Positions 54,217-62,453 of a stretch of 64,000 bases of DNA are shown here, one piece after another. Position 1 is the stretch's first letter. Every line of letters starts with the position of its first letter. Source of the DNA: an uncultured Paracoccaceae bacterium (GTDB taxonomy: Bacteria > Pseudomonadota > Alphaproteobacteria > Rhodobacterales > Rhodobacteraceae); assembly GCA_947497985.1 (NCBI GenBank), contig CANMIX010000009.1, positions 124,001 through 188,000 on the forward strand, given 5' to 3'. The translations under genes were made by a program, and so were the position numbers. The notes below the pieces were generated by a model. That model saw only the letters and a list, made by a program, of their open reading frames with translations, searched no databases and was not told where the DNA came from.

Positions 54217-55833
54217 ATGAAGAAGAAAATTCTTGGTTCAGTTTTGGCATGTGTAGCATCGCCAGTGTTCTGCGAAACCTACGTCATCTCAAGCGCGCCT
54301 AGCTCGGTGATCGTGTATGTGGAAGGTGCCAAGGTTACCCGCAATGTGACGGTTCAATTGCCTGCCGGACGCCACGACATCATCCTTCCGGACCTGCCGC
54401 CCGAACTGAAGCACCAAATCCCGCAAATCGCCGTGAGCAACGCAATTTTGGGACCGGTGTCGGTGCGCAACGATGCATTGCCCCCTCAGTCTGAAACGGA
54501 CCCTGAAGACGTTGTATTGGCGCGCGAGCAATTGATGATCGCCCAGACGAACTTGGCCGATCACGAGGACCAAGAGGCGCGCGTTATGTCGGCAGCGGAA
54601 GCGGCCGAAATGCAGATAGAATTTCTCAAAGCGCTCGCAAGGAATGAAGGTTTATCGTCGGACGCAGGCGACCTGAATTAAATCGCCGTTATGGTTGGCG
54701 AACAGACCCAGAGCGCACGGCATCAGATACTAGATGCTGAAAAAATCGTCCGGGGTATGCGAGACACGCGAGAAAGCCTGGAAGACGCTGTCCAAGACGC
54801 GGAAGAAGCCTTAGCTGCCCTGCTGACATCGGGCAAAGATCGTGTTCAAGCGGCCATCACATTGTCCACGGACACAGCTGCAACCGCAGAACTCTCCGTG
54901 TCCTATTTTGTGTACGCCAGCTGGGAGCCGCTTTACGACGTGACCCTTTCGACGGCAGAGTCCGCACAGATAAGCATCCGGCGAGGGGCCGCTATCGAGC
55001 AGTCCAGTGGCGAAGATTGGAACGATGTCTCAGTACGCTTGTCTACGCTGCCAGTTTCAAAAGAATTGAAACCTTCCCGAATTTTCCCGCGAAAGCTAAC
55101 GGCGTTTGATCCAGTCCCACTTGCGAAGTCACTTGATCGCGGCCCATTGCAGCTCGCAGAGCCGATCATTGAAGCACCTGTTATCATAGCAGAAGCTGCA
55201 GCTGTAACCTATGATGGGCCAGGTGTGACCTACGACGTACCTGCACGTATCACGGTTGCAAATGATGTGGATGCGGCCCGGATCGCCTTGGATACGATCA
55301 CATTGCCAGCAGAGGTGTTTGCGCGTGCGGTCCCGCTCAGGGACGAAACGGCATACCTGATGGCCCGGTTCAAAAATACGTCCGACGAGCCTTTCCTTCG
55401 ATCAAATGAGACCTTGTTTTCAGTAGACAATCAATTCGTTGGACTGTCGGACATGCCTGAGGTTCCCGCCGGAGATGAAGGCGTTCTGGCGTTTGGACCA
55501 ATAGAAGACCTTAGATTGGATTTGGAGGTTCTGGATCGAAGCGACAGCGACAGTGGCATTCTAAATCGCTCCAACGTCCGAGACGAAGAAACCCGGATCA
55601 CTGTGACAAATCTGGGTGACGCGTTTTATTCCTTGGAACTGATTGGCCAGGTTCCTTACAGCGAACAAGACGAACTGCAGATCACATTCACAGCTGACCC
55701 GGAACCAACAGAGCGGAACTACGACTTTATGAGAGGCATCCTGAAATGGGATCTCGAAGTTAGACCAAAAGAAGAGATAGTCGTTTCCGTCAAAGAAAGT
55801 ATCCGCTGGCCGGAAGAAAAGTTACTGAAGTAG
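54217..55833 (+). pseudogene. MuiA/DUF4139-DUF4140 family gene with one in-frame stop
   Basis: The frame from ATG 54217 gives an exported protein (signal MKKKILGSVLACVASPVFC) of the mucoidy-inhibitor-A-like family: N-terminal DUF4140-like region (AGRHDIILPDLPPELK), a coiled-coil and a DUF4139-like beta-rich region (YFVYASWEPLYDVTL). A TAA at 54679-54681 (codon 155) breaks it; coding resumes in the same frame to the stop at 55833, for about 538 residues in total. Only this stop is seen, with no frameshift. It may be a recent nonsense mutation, a read-through case or a sequence error. Confidence 0.82.
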
Positions 55834-55958
55834 GAATTGCTTCGCGACTTCCCGGTACCAGGCATTGCTGAATTGACGTGAAACAGCTGACGCCACTTCG
55901 AGACAGCTCAATGAGCTTGACGCCTGCGACGCAATCAAAATCAATTTTATTCAAGATG

Positions 55959-57806
55959 TTAGGCGATGCGGGAACTCTCAGGCCGGGCAGTGCGCAGTGC
56001 TTCGCGAGAATATAATGGACAGCCTTTCTTGCTCATTGAGATCGACAACATCGCCTCAAGCGTAAAATAGGCGCGCAAAACCCTCAGCACCAAATACTCA
56101 GGTAAAAACAAAACGGCCAAGGGGCGCCGCAGCAAACAGGCACATAGCGTCGCCATAATCGCAGGGGCTCCGATAAAGACGGCGACCAAGGACTGCCAAG
56201 CCAATATGTTAAAGCTGTCGTAAACCGTAAAATATTCGATCACACCAAACAAAACCAAAGGGATCATCATCGCCCGCCGCGCCGAATTCACCAACATATA
56301 TGGCAGCGTAACTTTTCCCCGAATACTGGCCTGAGGGGCATAAATCAGATCTCGGCAACGTGCGGAGATATGGAACACTGAACGAAACCAGCGAGTCCGC
56401 TGCTCTCTCATATGTTTATACGTCGCTGGAACCTCTGAAATATAGCGCACAGAAGGGTCAACCAGAAGCTTGTACCCAGACTCCCCCGCACGCAAGGAGA
56501 TGTCTGTGTCCTCCCCATTCATGCCCGCGACAAACCCACCCAAGGTCCTTGGGATTTCAGTTCTATAAACCGAGAACATTCCAGGGATCCCCACCACGGA
56601 ATTGATCACGGAAAAGGCCACTGAATAAAAGCCGTGCTTTACAGCAACTTCCAAAAACCGCGCCCGGTCGAACAGACCGCCGCCGGGGGGCAAGGGAAGC
56701 CCGCCAACCACGCCTACTGCTGGGTCAACAAAATGGCGCAGGGCGCGATTAAAGGCCTGAGGGTGTAGCTGTGTGTCGGCATCAACCCGCACGCAAAAAT
56801 CGGTCTGGACCATGTCCAGGCCTTTATTCAATGCATTTGCTTTACCAGGTTGCGGGACATCAATGACCTCTCCCGTCAGCGCAGAACACTGTGACAGCGC
56901 GCTCTTAGCAACCTGTTCAGTCTTATCTACAGAGGCGTTATTCATCACCAGCAATCGCACCTGCCCCGCGTAAGCGGCTGCGGCGCGATCCATCGCTTGA
57001 ATGGTATCTGCGATAATATGTTCTTCGTTATGCGCCGGTACAAACACCGTCAAATCCGGGCTAAACGTCGACTTGCGCGCCATCTTCGCTTCAACGACGG
57101 CCCCCAAATAAAGCAGGATAAAGAAGAGAGGGAGGAACAAAAACACCCCCGGACCGATCCCGCCCAAAAGGCTGACATTTCTCAATCTCGTTTCAACGGG
57201 CAAGTTGAGCGACCCAATGTACCAGGCAAAAACGCCCGCAACACACGCCACAAAGAGCAAACGCGCGACAATCAGTCTGGTTTGCGTGCTGTCAATTTTC
57301 AATGCAAGACGAGAGGGCATTTCTCCGTGTTCAAGAAGTTTGAAGGAGAAAATCGCAAAGCCAATTAGACCTGACGCGATCTCAACAATATGCAGGGAAA
57401 AGACAACGCCAAGCCCCAGAAAAACCAGCTGCAACAACAAATCCAACGCAAGGCAGAACATGAAATAGGTCGCGACCAAATCTGCAGTAATGGTCAGCTT
57501 CCTGTACCAACGGGGGTCGCAGCACATTCCAAACGCGACAAAAAAGCTAAACAGGAAAACTCGCACAGGTATCGCATGCCCGCCCGTCGCCGGGGCAAAG
57601 ACGATGTCATTGTGCCGAAAATTATCGTTCAACACAGATAAGTTGTTGAGCAGCCATAGCGAGACAAAAGCAACCACCGCAAAGACCAGCAAGACCACAG
57701 GCGCGCGCCATGGCGCTACCTTTTCGGAAAACCGTCGCGGCGCACTGTCCACAGACCAGTATGTCTCGTCGTCCTTTGAAGAAGATGCACTGTCCTGCTG
57801 CGCCAC
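55959..57806 (-). CDS. Processive family-2 glycosyltransferase (BcsA-like core)
   Basis: A 615-residue membrane enzyme. Six or more N-terminal helices precede a GT2 domain with FVPAHNEE, the DXD site VRVDADTQ, GEDTD and the processive QRTRW (Q-X2-R-W) motif; three further helices follow. This is the layout of cellulose/hyaluronan-type synthases that couple polymerisation to export. No PilZ domain is present, so c-di-GMP control as in BcsA is not expected. GTG 57806 starts right after the BcsB-like stop. Product unknown. Confidence 0.9.
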   Translation of the reverse strand: MAQQDSASSSKDDETYWSVDSAPRRFSEKVAPWRAPVVLLVFAVVAFVSLWLLNNLSVLNDNFRHNDIVFAPATGGHAIPVRVFLFSFFVAFGMCCDPRWYRKLTITADLVATYFMFCLALDLLLQLVFLGLGVVFSLHIVEIASGLIGFAIFSFKLLEHGEMPSRLALKIDSTQTRLIVARLLFVACVAGVFAWYIGSLNLPVETRLRNVSLLGGIGPGVFLFLPLFFILLYLGAVVEAKMARKSTFSPDLTVFVPAHNEEHIIADTIQAMDRAAAAYAGQVRLLVMNNASVDKTEQVAKSALSQCSALTGEVIDVPQPGKANALNKGLDMVQTDFCVRVDADTQLHPQAFNRALRHFVDPAVGVVGGLPLPPGGGLFDRARFLEVAVKHGFYSVAFSVINSVVGIPGMFSVYRTEIPRTLGGFVAGMNGEDTDISLRAGESGYKLLVDPSVRYISEVPATYKHMREQRTRWFRSVFHISARCRDLIYAPQASIRGKVTLPYMLVNSARRAMMIPLVLFGVIEYFTVYDSFNILAWQSLVAVFIGAPAIMATLCACLLRRPLAVLFLPEYLVLRVLRAYFTLEAMLSISMSKKGCPLYSREALRTARPESSRIA

Positions 57807-59378
57807 TCACGCACCCTTTGCGACGAGTGAGGTCACCAGCAAAACAGAGCGTGGCATTTGGTCGGTCGGCAGATTGGCGGCTTCGGTCATAGGGACAACC
57901 ACCAGCCTGTTGCTATCATCACGCGCCATGTAGACAAGCCAGCTGTCACTCTCATCACCGTCAGAAATAACGCTTTGCACATCTTCTGAAGAGAGTGCCG
58001 AAATGCGTGTTTCCGGCGTTTCCTCTGCCGCTGCAATTTGCATTTCAAGCCCTTGTGCTGACAGTGATTTCAAGGTTTCAAATGCAAATTGCGCATCATA
58101 GGTCGAAACCGCAGATGGCACCGCAAGCGCGACCTTTCTATTTAGGGCCGCATAAAGGTTAAGTCGGGGACTGGCCTGAGAGGTCTCGTCAAGAACAAGG
58201 TCCGCCTTGCGAACGTCCACAACAGACGGCACCCCGGTCGCGCATAGGTTTTGCTGCTCCGCTCCGCTTTGCATGGTCACTGTCACGACATTTTCGGCTG
58301 CGAGATAGGCACTTGGAACCGCAATACGTTTCTGAAACACCCCTGTGTGGGATGATGTCCCCTCAGCATGCACCAGGCGATCGTTCAAAAAGACCGAGAT
58401 CAGCCATGCCTCGTCCTTTTGTTTGGCCGATACATATTGCATCTCGAGATCAAGCGCTTTTACCTGCCCGTCGAGTGTCGCTACATCAAAAGGCATACGC
58501 AAACGCGTTTCGCGCTCGAACGTCTGTGACCGCCTCTGCCCCAGCGTGGCGGCAAGATCTGTATACTGGCGACCGATACGTGCCTCAGGGGGTGGCATCT
58601 GCGCATCTAGCGCCGCGATGTCAGCGGGCGTCAAAGCCAATTCATCGCTCTGCGTATCCACAAACAAAACATCCCCACCGCCCTGATTCAAACGGTGGGC
58701 AAGACGCAAGGCTGCGACCTGCTCAGTTGCGGCCGCGTTGGGCCAGACCAGTCTGGTTGGCGCCCCGGCTAACAACAGCTTGTCGAAGGGATCAGTCACG
58801 TTCTCATTAAGCTGTAGCTTCAAATGGGAGCTTGGGAGAACCTGCAGCGCAACACCACCATTCCATTCCGCCGTGCATGCCATTTGTGGGGCCCGGCCGT
58901 CGACGGACAAGGAAACAGTCAATCGATCGGACGCCAACTCGCGTGTGTTCAGCGGCATGACGATCTTGCGACGCACGCTGCCCCCGTCAAGCGTGATCGC
59001 GGTCCGGCGCACGCCATTGACAGAAAGCCGCAACACCCCCTCTGCGCCGTTGTTCAGCTCTCCAGCAATCTCAAGCACAATCTCACCGGATCGAGCTAAA
59101 ACGCTGTTTGGCATATCAAAGCTCGCTCTCGCAAAGTCCGGAAAGCTGGTCAACGTAGTGAGCGTCCCGCCCTCTCGCATGGCGATTGTTGCGAGCCCAG
59201 CGCGCAGATTTTCAGGGGCAAGGCCCACTGCGGGTGCATCAATATTCGCAGAGCTAAGGGGAGCCCAACCTTCGACACTGTCCGTCAGGCGGCTAGTGAT
59301 CTCATGGCGACGCTCGTAGCTGAAGACCAAAGCAGTCAAGAGAACCACACATAAAGCAACAACGCCCAGAAGCCGCAT
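57807..59378 (-). CDS. BcsB-like periplasmic polysaccharide synthase subunit
   Basis: A 523-residue protein with an N-terminal hydrophobic segment (residues 4-20) and a long periplasmic part made of carbohydrate-binding beta-sandwich-like domains (FARASFDMPNSVL, EIVLEIAGELNNGAEGVLRLSVNG). It resembles the BcsB (DUF/BcsB) family that guides a polymer across the periplasm. The C-terminal anchor helix of BcsB is not obvious. It ends exactly where the GT2 gene begins. Confidence 0.75.
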   Translation of the reverse strand: MRLLGVVALCVVLLTALVFSYERRHEITSRLTDSVEGWAPLSSANIDAPAVGLAPENLRAGLATIAMREGGTLTTLTSFPDFARASFDMPNSVLARSGEIVLEIAGELNNGAEGVLRLSVNGVRRTAITLDGGSVRRKIVMPLNTRELASDRLTVSLSVDGRAPQMACTAEWNGGVALQVLPSSHLKLQLNENVTDPFDKLLLAGAPTRLVWPNAAATEQVAALRLAHRLNQGGGDVLFVDTQSDELALTPADIAALDAQMPPPEARIGRQYTDLAATLGQRRSQTFERETRLRMPFDVATLDGQVKALDLEMQYVSAKQKDEAWLISVFLNDRLVHAEGTSSHTGVFQKRIAVPSAYLAAENVVTVTMQSGAEQQNLCATGVPSVVDVRKADLVLDETSQASPRLNLYAALNRKVALAVPSAVSTYDAQFAFETLKSLSAQGLEMQIAAAEETPETRISALSSEDVQSVISDGDESDSWLVYMARDDSNRLVVVPMTEAANLPTDQMPRSVLLVTSLVAKGA

Positions 59379-59451
59379 GGCTTTCTCCTTACATAACTTG
59401 CGAAACAGATAAGTTCATAAAAACCCGCGTCCCCGCGTCAACACACCTGGA

Positions 59452-60699
59452 TTATGCAGCTTTATCTGACCGAGATCGCAACTTAAAGCGTTTCTGGCCG
59501 TCCCGCTTAAGCACCACACCTGGTTTCTGCTCATCAGTCCAAACCGACTTGCTCGCGATCGTTTCGGTCCGGGCTCTATTGCTAAATGTCTTTGCAATCT
59601 CAACCGTTTCGTTAAGCAATCCCTGCTCCAAAGTGGTTGGATTCAAACCAAGATCAAGGAACGTCTTGTTAGAGACTTTTAGATCGTTTTCCGCTGCCTC
59701 TTTGCGTGGGTTGTCCACATAAGCAAGCTCGGCATTCGTCACGCGTGCAACCAGTTTTGCCAGGTCGCGAACGCGATGCGTTTCTGTCATTTGGTTCAAG
59801 ATCTGAACCTTGCCATCCGGCAATGGCGGATTTTCTAGCGCCATAGCAATACAGCGAACCGTGTCTTGAATATGGATAAAGGCCCTTGTCTGCCCGCCTG
59901 TACCATGCACCGTGAGCGGATGGCCCAACGCCGCCTGCATCAAAAAGCGGTTCAGCACGGTTCCATAATCGCCGTCGTAGTCGAACCGGTTAATCAAACG
60001 TTCATCAAGTCGTGTTTCGTCAGTCTGCGTTCCCCAGACGATCCCCTGATGAAGGTCCGTAATGCGCAAGCCATTGTTCTTGGCATAGAACTGGAACAAC
60101 AACTGATCCATGGATTTGGTCATGTGGTAAACGCTGCCGGGGTTCGTCGGATACAGGATATCTCGATCAATCAACGTTTCTCGGTCCGGAGCTTCGACCT
60201 TTACGTTGAGATACCCTTCGGGAATTTCCAGCCCGTCTCCATCATAGCCATAGACCCCCATCGTTCCCAGATGGACGATGTGCGGGTTCAAGCCGAGCTC
60301 TGCAACCAAAGCGAGCAAATTATGGGTGCCGGAAATATTATTATCGACCGTGTACAGCTTTTCAGCGAGGCCGCGCATAGAATATGGAGCGGCACGTTGC
60401 TCGGCAAAATGCACGATTGCATCTGGACGGTGCGCGGACAGCACATCCTGCAATCCTTCAACGTCACGCGCGATGTCAAGTTGCACGAATTCTATCGTCT
60501 TGCCTGTCACTTCCTGCCACGCAGACAGGCGCTCATCCGGAGTTGTAATGGGCGTCAGACTGTCCGTATCCATGTCTTTGTCAATGCGACGCCGAGAGAG
60601 ATTGTCGGCAATTACAACATCAAAACCACGTGCTGACAAATACAAGGAGGTTGGCCAGCCACAAAACCCGTCACCCCCCAAGATCAATAATTTAGTCAT
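59452..60699 (-). CDS. sqdB: UDP-sulfoquinovose synthase
   Basis: A 415-residue extended SDR enzyme that adds sulfite to UDP-glucose to form UDP-sulfoquinovose. Family hallmarks are present: GGDGFCGWPTSLYLS at the N-terminus, the signature QRAAPYSMR (residues 101-109), and the catalytic Thr146 (HLGTMGVYGYDG), Tyr191 and Lys195 (VYHMTKSMD). ATG 60699. The other sulfolipid genes (sqdC/sqdD or sqdA/X) are not seen in the window; the neighbours are polymer-synthase-like. It lies 73 bases upstream of the BcsB-like gene. Confidence 0.93.
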   Translation of the reverse strand: MTKLLILGGDGFCGWPTSLYLSARGFDVVIADNLSRRRIDKDMDTDSLTPITTPDERLSAWQEVTGKTIEFVQLDIARDVEGLQDVLSAHRPDAIVHFAEQRAAPYSMRGLAEKLYTVDNNISGTHNLLALVAELGLNPHIVHLGTMGVYGYDGDGLEIPEGYLNVKVEAPDRETLIDRDILYPTNPGSVYHMTKSMDQLLFQFYAKNNGLRITDLHQGIVWGTQTDETRLDERLINRFDYDGDYGTVLNRFLMQAALGHPLTVHGTGGQTRAFIHIQDTVRCIAMALENPPLPDGKVQILNQMTETHRVRDLAKLVARVTNAELAYVDNPRKEAAENDLKVSNKTFLDLGLNPTTLEQGLLNETVEIAKTFSNRARTETIASKSVWTDEQKPGVVLKRDGQKRFKLRSRSDKAA

Positions 60700-60916
60700 A
60701 TACCTGCTCTCCGCTTCACCATGTCGCGACATGCGTTCTATTATGTCACTGATGCGACAACAGAGAATGGGAATATTTAGCTCTTATGGTCATATCCGTT
60801 ATGCCAAATCTGAATGGCTCAAGACTGAGAGTCTTGTGGATGCGGCGAAATGTTTTTTAAAACAAATTATTAGCGTGTAATGAGGCTCTATTTTAACAGA
60901 TAGTTAAGTAGGCACA

Positions 60917-61864
60917 TCACTTGAATGTTACCTCAACCCCAAGTCGTAGCGTCACCCCCTGATAGTCTCTGACAGAAACATTTGACTGGTTGGCCTCCCA
61001 TCCAACTGCCGCAAAAAGCGTCGTATTGGGATCATAGGCCTTGCGTAGCTCGACTTCAAAAGCTGTTCGTGTGTCCTCACGTTCCACTGGAAATGCTGAC
61101 GAAAACACATCTTTGTAGTCTCGAACAAAAGCACGCGCGCTTGCCCTCAGCGTCAAATCGCTTCTTAATCGGTATCTGGCCTGCACGCGAAGGCCAAATT
61201 CTTCGTAGCTAAAATTCTGACCCTCTGCATCGCGTAGGTCAAAGTAGGGCGTTACAGCAATCTGCTCGACCTGGCCTTTCGACGGCGTCCAAGCATATCG
61301 AAGGCTTCCAAACAGCTCATTCTGATCAAATCCCTCAAACGAGTTTTCCTCATTTTGGTCGCGGTAACGATACCGTAACGTATAGATACTTGAACGGCCC
61401 TGAGCATGGGTTACCCGCAATGCGGCTTGTGCAGAGTAGCGCAGGAAACGCTCTTCGGGAAAGCGGCTAAGTCGTTCGATGCCCGTTCTAAACCGGAGCT
61501 GCTTGGTCTGGTCGGATGCCAAATTGAACCTGTATTCACCAAATAACGAAAGGCGGGCTTCGTCCAGGTCGGTCTCACTTGGGAACAGGTTCACCGTGAT
61601 CCCGGGATCCAAGAAAATTTGGTCCCCGGCCGCATTTTTCCATTCAATCCTGCCTTGAGCCAACAAGGACGGTGAAAAACGAAGCTCAGTCGCCGCAACA
61701 TCACTGCTTTGATCGACAACACGGGCTGCAGTCCCCAATTGCCCAACCAACCGAAGGGACGACTTTGGCGGACCAAATGTCTCTGCAGCGGCACATGCCC
61801 CCCCCGAGAAGATCACTACTGCTAGACAATAAAAAAATCTGTGAGCAACAAAATTCAAAGGCAA
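60917..61864 (-). CDS. Outer-membrane beta-barrel protein
   Basis: A 315-residue protein with a signal peptide (to about residue 27) and repeated amphipathic strands with aromatic ends (RFRTGIERLSRFPEERFLRYS, YTLRYRYRD, LRLGVEVTFK). It ends in a Phe-Lys, close to the terminal-aromatic barrel signal. Likely an export pore or surface protein for the glycan cluster. Isolated from the sqdB gene by 217 bases. Confidence 0.72.
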   Translation of the reverse strand: MPLNFVAHRFFYCLAVVIFSGGACAAAETFGPPKSSLRLVGQLGTAARVVDQSSDVAATELRFSPSLLAQGRIEWKNAAGDQIFLDPGITVNLFPSETDLDEARLSLFGEYRFNLASDQTKQLRFRTGIERLSRFPEERFLRYSAQAALRVTHAQGRSSIYTLRYRYRDQNEENSFEGFDQNELFGSLRYAWTPSKGQVEQIAVTPYFDLRDAEGQNFSYEEFGLRVQARYRLRSDLTLRASARAFVRDYKDVFSSAFPVEREDTRTAFEVELRKAYDPNTTLFAAVGWEANQSNVSVRDYQGVTLRLGVEVTFK

Positions 61865-62009
61865 TAGCTAGCTCCTAAGACAACAATCTGGCGCTATAAA
61901 TTGACCACAATCCAGTCAAGCGCAACGCGCTCAGCGATAGATCACCCTTGAAAGCCAAACACTGCGGTAATTTAGCGCCTCACAACATGACGGGTTCAAA
62001 TAAAAACGG

Positions 62010-62030
62010 CCCTCTGCTCAGTGAAGGGGT
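62010..62030 (-). terminator. Possible terminator after the GtrA-like gene
   Basis: On the minus strand a short CCCT/AGGG stem is followed by CCGTTTTTATTT. Stem is only 4 bp with a 12-base loop, so support is weak. Confidence 0.3.
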
Positions 62031-62078
62031 CTTCTCAATGTTTAAGAACGCGGAGGAACCAGGCGGTCAACTGGGTTG

Positions 62079-62453
62079 CTATTTGAAAACAACCCAGCGG
62101 CTCATACTGTAGCTCCATATAAACACACAGCCCGTCGCGGCGATCTGGGCCAAAACGTAGAAAAGGCCCATGTGTTGGAACAATGCAAAAGCAGATGCAT
62201 TTAACCCCATGCCAAGAAGCGCGATCAAAAGAAACTGCGGGGCTGCCTTGCCATGGGATTTTTGGCTGCGAAACACAAAGCGGCGTGTCAGAAAGTAATT
62301 GCAAACTCCACCGACACAGAACCCGGCTGTCGTCGCCCACAGTGCCGCCAGGGACAGCAGTTCAACACCAAGAACCAGCACCGCATAATGGGCCAGCGTG
62401 CCAATACCGCTGGTCACCGCAAATGTGGAAACGGATCGAACGAGGCCCCTCAC
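62079..62453 (-). CDS. GtrA-family membrane protein
   Basis: A 124-residue protein with four hydrophobic helices, including VCNYFLTRRFVFRS, the GtrA signature near the middle. GtrA-like proteins flip lipid-linked sugars or assist glycan modification. GTG 62453 overlaps the stop of the upstream gene (GTGA), so it is coupled to the YfhO-like gene. Confidence 0.88.
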   Translation of the reverse strand: MRGLVRSVSTFAVTSGIGTLAHYAVLVLGVELLSLAALWATTAGFCVGGVCNYFLTRRFVFRSQKSHGKAAPQFLLIALLGMGLNASAFALFQHMGLFYVLAQIAATGCVFIWSYSMSRWVVFK

